Origin: Bacteroidota bacterium
GTDB taxonomy: Bacteria; Bacteroidota; Bacteroidia; Cytophagales; Cyclobacteriaceae
Assembly (NCBI GenBank): GCA_023428695.1
Contig: JAEYWY010000002.1
Span: forward strand, 248,001-312,000
Direction: 5' to 3'
Length of the DNA stretch: 64,000 nucleotides
Part shown: one piece after another, positions 8,740 to 17,581 of the stretch
How positions within the stretch are numbered: the stretch's first letter is position 1
Layout of the letters: every line of letters begins with the position of its first letter
Program-made: the position numbers and the translations under genes
Notes under the pieces: model-generated
What the model saw: the letters and a program-made list of their open reading frames with translations, nothing else
What the model was told of the DNA's origin: nothing
Database searches by the model: none

Positions 8740-9891
8740 GTGGAGAAAATCAAAATTGGAATAGTTTGCTATCCGACCTTCGGTGGTAGCGGGGTGGTAG
8801 CGACTGAACTGGGTAAAGCGTTAGCGAAAGAGGGGCACGAGGTGCACTTCATAACGTACTCACAGCCAACCCGTCTGGACTTTCTGAACGAGAATCTTTT
8901 TTATCACGAAGTAGATTTCCATACCTATCCGTTATTTGAATATCCCCCGTATGAGCTTGCTCTTGCCAGTAAGATGGTAAGCGTTGTCAAGAACGAGAAA
9001 CTTGATCTGCTTCACGTACACTACGCCATCCCCCATGCCTCCGCGGCTTATATGGCGAAGCAGATTCTAAAGACTGAAGGAATTGTAGTCCCGGTAGTGA
9101 CGACGCTACACGGTACCGATATCACGCTGGTTGGAAAGGACGCATCGTACGAACCGGTGGTGACTTTCAGCATTAATCAGTCAGATGGTGTTACCGCGGT
9201 TTCATCCGACCTGAGGAAGGAAACGTTTGAACATTTCAAAATCACAAAAGAGATCGAAGTAATCCCCAACTTCATTGATCTCGAAAAATTCAAGAAACAA
9301 AAGAAAGATCATTTCAAGAAAGCTATCTGTCCGAACGACGAGGCACTGATCGTTCACACATCAAATTTCAGAGAGGTGAAGCGCGTTCCGGATGTGGTAA
9401 AGATCTTTGCAAACATCCACCAGGAAATTCCGTCAAAGCTGCTACTGATTGGTGACGGCCCTGAGCGGACCCGGGTGGAAAAATTATGCAGGGAATTGGA
9501 TATTTGCGATGATGTCAGATTCCTTGGCAAGTTAGAAGCTGTCGAAGAAGTGCTTTCGGTGGCAGACCTGTTTGTCATGCCATCGGAAAAGGAAAGCTTC
9601 GGGCTTGCTGCTCTTGAGGCAATGGCCTGTGAGGTTCCGGTAATTTCATCAAACACCGGAGGTATTCCGGAACTTAATGTACAAGGCGTAACTGGTTTTC
9701 TCAGTCCTGTGGGTGATATCGAGGACATGACTCGGAAGGCTTTGTTCGTTCTCGATAAAGACAATCTTCCACGGTTTAAGCAAAACGCTCTTTCAAGAGC
9801 AAAAGAATTCGACATAACGCGTATCCTCCCTATTTACGAATCGTATTATAGCAAGATACTGGAGAAATCGACGGCTACGGCCTTTGATTGA
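8740..9891 (+). CDS. bshA: N-acetyl-alpha-D-glucosaminyl L-malate synthase BshA
   Basis: BshA is a GT4 glycosyltransferase that joins UDP-GlcNAc and L-malate, the first step of bacillithiol synthesis, in the cytosol. The 383-residue product begins KIGIVCYPTFGGSGVVATEL, the characteristic BshA N-terminus, and carries the GT4 signature ESFGLAALEAM with the following VPVISSNTGGIPE. The start is a GTG at 8740; no ATG is available nearby and the conserved block begins only a few residues in. It lies 11 nt after the GH3 fusion gene on the same strand, so co-transcription is possible. bshB and bshC are not in this window. Confidence 0.93.
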   Translation: MEKIKIGIVCYPTFGGSGVVATELGKALAKEGHEVHFITYSQPTRLDFLNENLFYHEVDFHTYPLFEYPPYELALASKMVSVVKNEKLDLLHVHYAIPHASAAYMAKQILKTEGIVVPVVTTLHGTDITLVGKDASYEPVVTFSINQSDGVTAVSSDLRKETFEHFKITKEIEVIPNFIDLEKFKKQKKDHFKKAICPNDEALIVHTSNFREVKRVPDVVKIFANIHQEIPSKLLLIGDGPERTRVEKLCRELDICDDVRFLGKLEAVEEVLSVADLFVMPSEKESFGLAALEAMACEVPVISSNTGGIPELNVQGVTGFLSPVGDIEDMTRKALFVLDKDNLPRFKQNALSRAKEFDITRILPIYESYYSKILEKSTATAFD

Positions 9892-9945
9892 TTCTCCGGC
9901 TTTTGGGTAACGGTTTTGGCATTACATTTTAGGGTTTAAGGTGCT

Positions 9946-10605
9946 ATGAATTCTGGAATTTCACCAAAAAACAAAGGGACGAAGAGGCTTTTCGACAATC
10001 CCATTCTGGAAAGACTTTCACGCACGCACATCAGCATTCCGGTCGCGATTTTTTCAGTTTATTCCATTGGGCTTTTGTATTGGAGCGTAACGCATACATC
10101 GCTCTCACCATGGATTAGTGCAGGCATGTTTTTGCTTGGCCTATTGCTGTTTACGTGGGTTGAATACATTGTCCATCGTTATGTATTCCATATGAAAACC
10201 TATACTGCGCTCCGTGCCAGGTGGCAGTATACGATCCATGGTGTACATCACGAGTATCCTAAAGACAAGGACAGGCTTGCCATGCCACCACTATTGAGTA
10301 TTACAATTTCAACGGTTCTGCTGCTCGTTCTGAAAGTGTTCCTCGGTGACCTGGTTTTTTCATTCCTGCCCGGTTTCCTGGTGGGGTACACGGCCTACAT
10401 TTCCATCCATTATATGGTCCATGCATATCCACCGCCCAAGAATTTTCTTAAGGCGTTATGGGTAAATCATGGTGTCCACCATTATAAAGACGGCGAAATC
10501 GTGTTCGGTGTAAGCTCGCCGCTTTGGGACTATATATATGGAACTATGAGAGCGACAAAGTCCACCGCAGGGCGCGGATCTACAGCGTCGTTCCCTTCTA
10601 ACTAG
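9946..10605 (+). CDS. sterol desaturase / fatty acid hydroxylase superfamily membrane protein
   Basis: The product is 219 residues with about four membrane helices and the di-iron histidine clusters of the superfamily: HRYVFH, HGVHHEYP, HYMVHAYPP and HGVHHY. The pattern is closest to Scs7-type fatty acid 2-hydroxylases, which hydroxylate acyl chains of sphingolipids; many Cytophagales make sphingolipids and sulfonolipids, so a membrane-lipid hydroxylase is a reasonable inference. The cytochrome b5 domain found in yeast Scs7 is absent. The 3' end overlaps the stop of a small antisense lipoprotein gene by 8 nt. Confidence 0.85.
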   Translation: MNSGISPKNKGTKRLFDNPILERLSRTHISIPVAIFSVYSIGLLYWSVTHTSLSPWISAGMFLLGLLLFTWVEYIVHRYVFHMKTYTALRARWQYTIHGVHHEYPKDKDRLAMPPLLSITISTVLLLVLKVFLGDLVFSFLPGFLVGYTAYISIHYMVHAYPPPKNFLKALWVNHGVHHYKDGEIVFGVSSPLWDYIYGTMRATKSTAGRGSTASFPSN

Positions 10606-10723
10606 CGGCTTCTGAATTAATTGGGGTTTCGCGAATTTCTTTTTTCGCGTATGTCGGGCACGTGTAAATTGAACACGACGACAAAACAACAGCACAGATT
10701 AAAGCCAGGACAATTTTTTTCAT
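10598..10723 (-). CDS. 41-residue predicted lipoprotein
   Basis: A leftward ATG at 10723 opens a 41-codon frame ending at a TAG at 10598. The product begins MKKIVLALICAVVLSSC, a complete lipoprotein signal with lipobox LSSC and lipidated Cys17. The mature part has about 25 residues, including SIYTCPTYAKKE, and ends polar. Tiny lipoproteins with a CPTYAK-like segment are, as far as I recall, widespread but uncharacterised in this phylum. A perfect TAnnTTTG element lies 18 nt upstream. The 3' end overlaps the hydroxylase gene by 8 nt. The coding claim rests on the signal peptide, motif and promoter. Confidence 0.6.
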   Translation of the reverse strand: MKKIVLALICAVVLSSCSIYTCPTYAKKEIRETPINSEAAS

Positions 10724-10740
10724 AGACATTTTGTTTCAGT

Positions 10741-10748
10741 CAAAAATA
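10741..10748 (-). promoter_or_regulatory. -7 promoter element for the small lipoprotein gene
   Basis: TATTTTTG on the minus strand matches TAnnTTTG and lies 18 nt upstream of the ATG at 10723. No TTG at the standard -33 distance is seen. Confidence 0.35.
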
Positions 10749-10881
10749 TGGCACGCAACTTTTATAGAATTGCGCATCATTGCCTTTTCCTTACATCCGT
10801 CTTTAAAGTTTTAACAAATAAAATTTCATTGCAGAAACAGAATTCCCATATTAATGGTTAAGTAGAAACATCCCTCTTTGT

Positions 10882-11979
10882 ATGCCCGGATTCCGTTTCT
10901 CGAAGTACACGCCGCCACCCGGCAGCCAAAAAAGTGACTTTGACAAGCTGCTGAAAATTTTCATGCAGCTTGTGCTGATGACTTCCGGTGACGTTCGCGA
11001 AGCGTTACAATGGCTTACGGAAGTCGACAGGCAGTATGGTCTTACATCACCTCAGTATGGAATCGGCGACTTCATTGAAGACCTGAAAAACAAGGGGTAC
11101 ATTACCGATGAGGGCCCAAAAGGCGAAATCAAACTCAAGGCAAAAAGCGAACAATCCCTTCGCCAATCTGCCCTGGAAGAAATTTTCGGCCGCCTTAAAA
11201 AATCCCGACAAGGTGAACATAACACCCCACATGCCGGCCGCGGCGATGAACAAACCACAGAACGGAGAGACTACGAGTTCGGAGACACGCTTGAACAAAT
11301 TTCCGTTACTGACTCGCTGAGAAACGCGCAGATCAACCACGGCGTTGAAAATTTCTTCATGACCGAAGACGATCTCGAAGTCATGGAAAGCGAATTCAAG
11401 GCGCAGACGTCAACGGTGCTGATGATTGACATCTCCCACTCCATGATCCTTTATGGCGAGGACCGGATCACTCCGGCCAAAAAGGTAGCGATGGCTTTGG
11501 CCGAACTCATTACCAAAAAGTATCCGAAGGATACGCTGGACATACTCGTATTCGGCGACGATGCGTGGCAAATCGAAATTAAGGATTTACCTTACCTCCA
11601 GGTCGGGCCGTACCATACCAACACCGTTGCGGGGCTTGAACTTGCCATGGACATACTGCGCCGAAGGAAGAACACGAACAAGCAGATTTTCATGATCACC
11701 GACGGTAAGCCAACATGTATCCGTCAGGGAATCAAATACTACAAGAACGCGTTCGGACTCGATCCGAAAATTCTTTCAAAGACTCTCACACTTGCTACCC
11801 AATTGAGAAAAATCAAAATCCCGGTGACGACGTTCATGATCGCGACCGATCCGTACTTAAAATCATTCGTGCGGGATTTCACAAAAGCCAATAACGGGAA
11901 CGCATACTACAGCAGCCTTCAGGGTCTGGGCAACCTCGTCTTCGAAGACTTCCGGCGAAATCGAACAAAGAACCTTTAA
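10882..11979 (+). CDS. VWA-domain protein partner of a MoxR-type ATPase
   Basis: The product is 365 residues with no signal peptide. The N-terminal 160 residues are alpha-helical and charged. A von Willebrand factor A domain follows with a full metal-ion-dependent adhesion site: DISHS at 183-187, Thr248 in YHTNT, and Asp274 in TDGKP. Such cytosolic VWA proteins work with MoxR/ChlI-type AAA+ ATPases, as in magnesium chelatase D/I pairs, in metal insertion or complex assembly. The partner ATPase starts 12 nt downstream, which supports a two-protein machine. The substrate is unknown. Confidence 0.85.
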   Translation: MPGFRFSKYTPPPGSQKSDFDKLLKIFMQLVLMTSGDVREALQWLTEVDRQYGLTSPQYGIGDFIEDLKNKGYITDEGPKGEIKLKAKSEQSLRQSALEEIFGRLKKSRQGEHNTPHAGRGDEQTTERRDYEFGDTLEQISVTDSLRNAQINHGVENFFMTEDDLEVMESEFKAQTSTVLMIDISHSMILYGEDRITPAKKVAMALAELITKKYPKDTLDILVFGDDAWQIEIKDLPYLQVGPYHTNTVAGLELAMDILRRRKNTNKQIFMITDGKPTCIRQGIKYYKNAFGLDPKILSKTLTLATQLRKIKIPVTTFMIATDPYLKSFVRDFTKANNGNAYYSSLQGLGNLVFEDFRRNRTKNL

Positions 11980-11991
11980 CTTAACACCGAC

Positions 11992-13509
11992 ATGTCCCTC
12001 ACATCAATCAAAACCCTGGGTGAACTCAAGCAATCCGGATACGTATCGCGTTCGATAAAGACGGAGTTGCGCGAAAACCTTATTCAAAAACTTCGGAGGA
12101 AAGAACCGGTGTTCGAAGGAATCTGGGGTTACGAAGACACGGTCATTCCCGACCTCGAACGCGCCGTGCTTGCCGGACATGATATCAACCTGCTTGGGTT
12201 ACGCGGACAGGCGAAAACGCGACTTGCCCGCCTAATGGTCAACCTCCTTGACGAATACATTCCGGTTGTCGCAGGATCTGAACTCAATGACGACCCGCTC
12301 CGGCCCGTGTCGCGGTTTTCGATTGATCTTATTCATGCAATGGGTGACAACACGCCGATTGCGTGGGTACACAGGAATGAACGTTACACGGAAAAGCTGG
12401 CAACACCCGATGTATCCATAGCAGACCTTATCGGCGATGTTGATCCGATAAAAGCTGCAACGCTGAAGCTCCCATACTCGGATGAACGCGTAATTCACTT
12501 CGGACTAATCCCCCGGTCAAACCGGTCGATATTTGTTATCAATGAGCTTCCCGATTTACAGGCGCGTATACAGGTGGCGTTGTTCAATATTCTGCAGGAG
12601 GGCGATATTCAGATACGAGGTTTCAAAATCCGGATGCCGCTTGACATTCAGTTTGTGTTTACGGCAAACCCTGAAGACTATACAAATCGCGGCAGTATCG
12701 TTACGCCGCTTAAGGATCGCATTGACAGTCAGATTATCACGCATTATCCGCGTACGCTGGAAATCGGAAAACGAATTACGCAGCAGGAAGCCCGGTTGAA
12801 AGATGCACAACGGAAAACGGTCATGGTCAACGATATCGCGAAAGATCTCATCGAGCAAATTGCGTTTGAGGCGCGCAAGAGCGAATACGTCGACGCCAAA
12901 AGTGGAGTGTCCGCACGTCTGACCATTTCGGCATATGAAAATCTTGTGGCAGCCGCGGAGCGTCGATGCCTGATCAATGGTGAGACCACTACGCACATTC
13001 GCGTATCCGACTTCATCGGAGTTGTGCCGGCGATCACAGGAAAGGTTGAGCTGGTTTACGAAGGCGAACAGGAAGGTCCGGGGATTGTTGCCCAAAACCT
13101 TGTAGGCAAGGCGATTCGTACTCACTTCGTGAATTACTTTCCTGATCCCGACAAGTTCCGGAAGCAGAAAGAGAAAAGTCCGTATCGAAAGATTACCGAG
13201 TGGTTTAGTGACGGTAACATCCTCGACCTGCTTCACGAGACTAGACAACAGGATTATGAGAAGAGTCTGAAGGAGGTACCCGGACTCGCTGACCTCGTTA
13301 AAGACCTTCATAAGAATGTTCCAGCCGAGACAAAAACGTTTCTGATGGAGTTTGCACTACACGGACTTGCGGAATACAGTCTTATCAGCAAACATAATCT
13401 TTCGGCTGGTTTGCAATTCAAGGACCTCCTGAGTGGAATGTTCACGCTTCCTAAACCCGGTGAGGAGGAAGATGACGATGACGAGGGCTTTGCAAGCGGC
13501 CGCTTCTAA
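11992..13509 (+). CDS. MoxR/ChlI-type AAA+ ATPase
   Basis: The product is 505 residues. Walker A is GLRGQAKT at 69-76, the GxxGxAKT form typical of MoxR proteins; Walker B lies in FVINELPDL (181-189); and sensor 1 is in FTANPEDY (223-230), followed by an SxxxTPLKDRID segment. The C-terminal 150 residues are helical and end in a very acidic run (EEEDDDDE). The family is related to the ChlI subunit of magnesium chelatase and remodels protein or cofactor complexes with a VWA partner. Its VWA partner is directly upstream, so the two probably form an operon. Confidence 0.88.
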   Translation: MSLTSIKTLGELKQSGYVSRSIKTELRENLIQKLRRKEPVFEGIWGYEDTVIPDLERAVLAGHDINLLGLRGQAKTRLARLMVNLLDEYIPVVAGSELNDDPLRPVSRFSIDLIHAMGDNTPIAWVHRNERYTEKLATPDVSIADLIGDVDPIKAATLKLPYSDERVIHFGLIPRSNRSIFVINELPDLQARIQVALFNILQEGDIQIRGFKIRMPLDIQFVFTANPEDYTNRGSIVTPLKDRIDSQIITHYPRTLEIGKRITQQEARLKDAQRKTVMVNDIAKDLIEQIAFEARKSEYVDAKSGVSARLTISAYENLVAAAERRCLINGETTTHIRVSDFIGVVPAITGKVELVYEGEQEGPGIVAQNLVGKAIRTHFVNYFPDPDKFRKQKEKSPYRKITEWFSDGNILDLLHETRQQDYEKSLKEVPGLADLVKDLHKNVPAETKTFLMEFALHGLAEYSLISKHNLSAGLQFKDLLSGMFTLPKPGEEEDDDDEGFASGRF

Positions 13510-13539
13510 GTCTACTCTGAAAATTTTTTGTCATAAGTA

Positions 13540-14229
13540 ATGAGCCGCCACGTCATGAAGCCACAGGAATCATTTCCGGTTGACCAACACCAGGTTCGCC
13601 AGCTGCGCAAGATGGTGGACCGTGGCGAGGGCTTTCACCTTGAGTTCAAGCGCAAGGCTTTGTACCCGGATAAGATTGTAAGAGAAATGGTTGCCTTTGC
13701 AAACGCCGGTGGCGGGATACTCCTCGTGGGTGTTGGCGATGAAGGAACGATCCCCGGACTGAAGCATCCCGAAGACGATTCACATGAAATCAGAAAAGCC
13801 CTTGAGCGCTGCAGACCACGATTACCAGTGACCGAAACGTTTGTACCCATCGGACAAGGCAGGTCAGTACTTCTTTATGAAATTTCGGAGAGTCGTAAGA
13901 AGCCGCATTACTTCCTGAATACGCTGAACGAACGAGCCGCCTTCGTTCGTGTTGATGACAAGAGTATTCGCGCCAGCCGGGAAATGTGCGAGATAGCCCG
14001 GCGCATGCTCGGAAACAAAGGCACGCGATTTCACTATGGTGACTTTGAGCGTATGCTCATTCAATACCTTGACATTCACGGCACCATTACATTAAAGAAG
14101 TTTATTGAACTCAGTGGTCTTAAACGATTTATCGCTTCGAGGAAAGTTGTAACACTGGTGCTGGCAGGTGTCCTTAGAATAACTCCCCATGAAAAAGGCG
14201 ACATCTATTCCCTAGTCCTCTCACGGTAG
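13540..14229 (+). CDS. AlbA_2 (Schlafen-type) domain ATP-binding protein
   Basis: The product is 229 residues. Residues 25-140 match the AlbA_2 / divergent AAA_4 domain, with the motifs FHLEFKRK, VAFANAGGGILLVGVGDEG and a later VRVDDKSIRAS. The last 90 residues look like a winged-helix tail. Related proteins are often annotated as putative transcriptional regulators or ATP-dependent helix-turn-helix proteins; no precise role is known. It starts 30 nt after the MoxR ATPase gene on the same strand and may belong to that operon. Confidence 0.75.
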   Translation: MSRHVMKPQESFPVDQHQVRQLRKMVDRGEGFHLEFKRKALYPDKIVREMVAFANAGGGILLVGVGDEGTIPGLKHPEDDSHEIRKALERCRPRLPVTETFVPIGQGRSVLLYEISESRKKPHYFLNTLNERAAFVRVDDKSIRASREMCEIARRMLGNKGTRFHYGDFERMLIQYLDIHGTITLKKFIELSGLKRFIASRKVVTLVLAGVLRITPHEKGDIYSLVLSR

Positions 14230-14309
14230 CCTGCAAAAAAATCCCGAGCGACATTCAGCACCTTTGCTTCAGATTGTTTACATTTCGTAAACCAAGTTCT
14301 TTGTGCAGC

Positions 14310-15647
14310 ATGGCTAAATCCAGGAAGGAAAAGAAAGTCTTTGTCTTAGACACATCTGTCATCATCTACGAACACAACTCGATCCTCAATTTTGCTGAAC
14401 ATGACGTCGGAATTCCGATCACCGTACTTGAAGAACTTGATAACTTCAAGAAAGGAAACGACACAAAGAATTTTGAAGCCCGCGAGTTTATCCGTCTTAT
14501 TGATAAACTCGCGAAGGGACAGATGTTGCACCAATGGAATCCTATCAACGGAAAAAGCAAGGGCGCCTTTAAGGTTTTGATGGACACCAAGAGTGCCATC
14601 GACGCAAACAAAATTTTCAACGAACACAAACCCGACCATCGTATTCTGAACGCGGCGCTTCAACTGCAGTCAGAAGAAAAAAGCAAACGGGTGATCCTGG
14701 TTTCGAAAGACGTAAACCTTCGCCTGAAAGCAAAAGCGCTTGGGCTGCAGTCCGAGGATTACACAACAGGCAAGGTCGAGAACATTTCATCACTATACTC
14801 CGGGAAAACTATTCTTGAAGATGTTGATTCAGATCTGATTAACCTGCTTTACGAAAAAGGATATTGTCCGCCGGAAGACATACTGGGTAAACTGACTCCT
14901 GAAAAAAATCATTACTATATTCTCAAGAGTGGCAAGAAGTCTGCTCTCGCATACTTCAACCCGTTTAACGAAATGGTTGAGCACGTGGAGAAACGGTCGG
15001 TTTATGGCGTGAAACCACGAAACGCTGAACAAACGTTTGCCATACACGCGGCGCTTAAGCCGGAAATAAAACTTGTCTCAATCCAGGGAGTTGCAGGTAC
15101 GGGGAAAACACTCCTTGCCCTGGCGGCTGCATTGGAACAGAAGCGCGAGTACAAGCAGATCTACCTTGCGCGTCCAATCGTTCCGTTATCAAATAAGGAT
15201 ATCGGGTATCTGCCGGGAGACATCAAGTCAAAGGTAAACCCGTATATGGAACCGCTGTGGGATAACCTGAAGTTCATTCAGAACCAGTACAGCGAGACCG
15301 ACAAGGAATATTCAAAGATCACTGAGATGGTGAACCAGGAAAAGCTGGTGATCACACCACTTGCTTATATCCGGGGCCGCAGCCTTTCGAACATCTGCTT
15401 TATTGTGGATGAAGCGCAAAACCTCACGCCGCATGAAGTGAAGACGATCATTACGCGTGCGGGTGAGAATACGAAGATCATTTTTACGGGAGATATCTAT
15501 CAGATCGACACACCTTACCTTGATTCACAAAGCAACGGCTTGTCTACACTCATCGACCGGTTAAAGGATCATGAACTGTATGCACACGTGACGTTGGAGA
15601 AAGGCGAACGTTCCGAGTTGGCGAACCTGGCGAACAACCTTCTCTAG
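14310..15647 (+). CDS. PIN domain-PhoH family ATPase (PhoH2-type)
   Basis: The product is 445 residues. An N-terminal PIN nuclease domain (about 8-150, starting FVLDTSVIIYE) is fused to a PhoH ATPase domain with Walker A GVAGTGKT at 260-267 and Walker B in FIVDEAQNL. PhoH2-type proteins act as RNA helicase/ribonucleases. The ATG at 14310 is used instead of an in-frame TTG at 14274, because the conserved block starts shortly after it. The gene converges on panB with a 4-nt overlap of stop codons. Confidence 0.92.
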   Translation: MAKSRKEKKVFVLDTSVIIYEHNSILNFAEHDVGIPITVLEELDNFKKGNDTKNFEAREFIRLIDKLAKGQMLHQWNPINGKSKGAFKVLMDTKSAIDANKIFNEHKPDHRILNAALQLQSEEKSKRVILVSKDVNLRLKAKALGLQSEDYTTGKVENISSLYSGKTILEDVDSDLINLLYEKGYCPPEDILGKLTPEKNHYYILKSGKKSALAYFNPFNEMVEHVEKRSVYGVKPRNAEQTFAIHAALKPEIKLVSIQGVAGTGKTLLALAAALEQKREYKQIYLARPIVPLSNKDIGYLPGDIKSKVNPYMEPLWDNLKFIQNQYSETDKEYSKITEMVNQEKLVITPLAYIRGRSLSNICFIVDEAQNLTPHEVKTIITRAGENTKIIFTGDIYQIDTPYLDSQSNGLSTLIDRLKDHELYAHVTLEKGERSELANLANNLL

Positions 15648-16462
15648 TATTTCTCGTCCTCGTTCGGGAAGCTCCGGGACTTGACGTCGCTGACATAGCT
15701 GCCCACGGCGTCCTTTACGATCATATCGAGATCGGCGTAACGTCTCAGGAAACGCGGTTTGAATTCCTTGTTGATGCCCAGCATATCCTGCATTACAAGC
15801 ACCTGACCGTCAACATCCGGTCCGGCGCCTATCCCTATCGTTGGAATAGAAAGACGTGACGTAACGTTCCCGGCCAGTACCGCGGGTATTTTCTCAAGCA
15901 CAATACCGAAGCAGCCGCATTCCTGCAGAAGCATCGCATCTTCAGATAGTTTCTTCGCTTCAGCTTCCTCTCTTGCACGAACCGTGTACGTTCCAAACTT
16001 GTAAATCGACTGAGGGGTAAGTCCAAGGTGCCCCATAACGGGGATACCGGCGCTCAGAATTCTGACGACAGAATCTTTTACTTCGCTTCCACCCTCCAGC
16101 TTTACTGCATGAGCCCCCGCCTCCTTCATGATACGGATCGCAGAGCGAAGTGCTTCGACCGAACTTCCCTGATAGGTACCGAAGGGAAGATCAACAACAA
16201 CGAGGGCACGTTTAACCGCGCGTACAACAGACGCCGCGTGATAAATCATCTGATCCAGGGTAATTGGAAGCGTCGTCTCGTGGCCAGCCATTACATTTGA
16301 AGCTGAATCTCCGACCAGAATGATGTCTATGCCCGCGGCATCAATGAGTTTAGCCATGCTGAAATCATATGCCGTAAGCATTGCTATCTTCTCACCGCGG
16401 TTCTTCATTTCCTGCAGCTGATGCGTTGTGATTCTCTTTACCTCCTGTTTGTGAACTGACAT
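15644..16462 (-). CDS. panB: 3-methyl-2-oxobutanoate hydroxymethyltransferase PanB
   Basis: PanB transfers a hydroxymethyl group from 5,10-methylenetetrahydrofolate to 2-oxoisovalerate, the first committed step of pantothenate synthesis. The 272-residue product has the expected metal ligands Asp52 (GDSASN), Asp91 (VVDLPFG) and Glu122 (AVKLEGG), and the catalytic Glu189 (VLEKIP). Length is normal. The other pan genes are not in this window. It lies 53 nt downstream of the PyrR-like gene on the same strand and may be transcribed with it. Confidence 0.96.
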   Translation of the reverse strand: MSVHKQEVKRITTHQLQEMKNRGEKIAMLTAYDFSMAKLIDAAGIDIILVGDSASNVMAGHETTLPITLDQMIYHAASVVRAVKRALVVVDLPFGTYQGSSVEALRSAIRIMKEAGAHAVKLEGGSEVKDSVVRILSAGIPVMGHLGLTPQSIYKFGTYTVRAREEAEAKKLSEDAMLLQECGCFGIVLEKIPAVLAGNVTSRLSIPTIGIGAGPDVDGQVLVMQDMLGINKEFKPRFLRRYADLDMIVKDAVGSYVSDVKSRSFPNEDEKY

Positions 16463-16515
16463 TACTGATTTTGTTTACTGAATAATTTTCCGTCGTGCAG
16501 TTGGCTTGCCGGCTC

Positions 16516-17022
16516 TCACCGAAGGTAAACGGCGAATTCGTTCTTGTCGAGCCTTACTTCAACGTGTTCCTTCAACGTCGTTGCAAGTTGATATCCGGTG
16601 TATTGTGGGTAGATCGGAAAATTGGTGTGGCTCCTGTTTACCAGGACCGCGATTTCAAGCTTCCTCACTTCTGTGTTTAAGAACGGCTTCATGCCATACG
16701 CGAACGTGCGACCCGTGTTGAGCACATCATCGACGAGTACGATACATTTCTTGCGGATCTCCTTCAGGTCACAATCCAGCGTAATCTCACTTTGCTGTGG
16801 CGCTTCCTTGTCGATCGTTACCTTCACGAGTTTCACGGCCAGCGTTGATATGCGTTCCAGTTCTGCTGTTAGCAAACTCGCCAGCGTATAGCCATGTCCG
16901 TCGATGCCGGCAACGACGAGTGCCTTGCTGTCGAAATTGTTTTCGAACATCTCATACGCCATCCGACGGATCTTCTGTTTTATCTGGGCCTCCGTCAGAA
17001 TCAGGTTTTGTTCGGCCGTCAT
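16516..17022 (-). CDS. PyrR-like phosphoribosyltransferase
   Basis: The product is 168 residues with a type I phosphoribosyltransferase fold. The PRPP-binding loop VLVDDVLNTGRT is at 95-106, and VAGIDGHGY supplies the pyrophosphate loop. The sequence resembles PyrR, which in other bacteria binds pyr mRNA and has weak uracil phosphoribosyltransferase activity. No pyr operon is adjacent, so regulation of pyrimidine genes is not shown here and the substrate is uncertain. The start codon directly abuts the stop of the upstream Lrp gene, indicating co-transcription. Confidence 0.8.
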   Translation of the reverse strand: MTAEQNLILTEAQIKQKIRRMAYEMFENNFDSKALVVAGIDGHGYTLASLLTAELERISTLAVKLVKVTIDKEAPQQSEITLDCDLKEIRKKCIVLVDDVLNTGRTFAYGMKPFLNTEVRKLEIAVLVNRSHTNFPIYPQYTGYQLATTLKEHVEVRLDKNEFAVYLR

Positions 17023-17508
17023 TTATGAGGTATGTGTTGCTATGGGTAATGCCTTGCTGTCTTTGAAGGTTGAAAGTATCACCATCGACTGCAGGCTGTC
17101 AACAACTTCAATATTGGAAACCTTTTCCAGCATAAGCTGCTGGTAGGAAGCGATATCCGCGCAGACGATCTTGAGAATAAAATCCCCCGACCCTGTAATG
17201 TGGTGGCACTCGACGATTTCATCAACGCTCTTGATGGCAGCGATAAACTTGTTAATGTTCTCCTTGTTATGACCCTTCAGTGTTGCCATGACAAATGTGC
17301 TCACGCCCAGTCCGACACTGGCAGGATCAATAACGGCGTGATAACTCCGGATTACACCGGACGACTCAAGTTTGTTTACCCGTTCAAGCGTCGGCGCTGG
17401 CGACAGACCGATCTCCTTGGCAAGCTGAGCGTTCGTAATGTTCGAATTCCTTTGCAGGATCTCCAGGATCTTTCGATCCGTCGCGTCGAGTTTTACATTT
17501 CCTTTCAT
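17023..17508 (-). CDS. Lrp/AsnC-family transcriptional regulator
   Basis: The product is 161 residues from the ATG at 17508; a longer frame from 17571 adds a hydrophobic stretch foreign to the family. The N-terminal helix-turn-helix (LDATDRKILEILQ, then NAQLAKEIGLSPAPTLERV) is followed by the RAM ligand-binding domain with the GSGDFILKI motif. Lrp/AsnC proteins bind amino acids or related ligands and regulate amino-acid metabolism. It is followed without a gap by the phosphoribosyltransferase gene. The ligand cannot be read from sequence. Confidence 0.92.
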   Translation of the reverse strand: MKGNVKLDATDRKILEILQRNSNITNAQLAKEIGLSPAPTLERVNKLESSGVIRSYHAVIDPASVGLGVSTFVMATLKGHNKENINKFIAAIKSVDEIVECHHITGSGDFILKIVCADIASYQQLMLEKVSNIEVVDSLQSMVILSTFKDSKALPIATHTS

Positions 17509-17581
17509 ATGTACAAGGGTGTGTTGACCAAATATTATTTGGGCAAAAATAGGTAAAAAAGCGCTTGCCAAACCCTTTTGC

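Noticed and set aside
12556..13311. Antisense 251-codon ORF in the MoxR gene
   Set aside because: The plus-strand gene has Walker motifs and a good partner. The antisense frame has none and is a by-product of codon bias.
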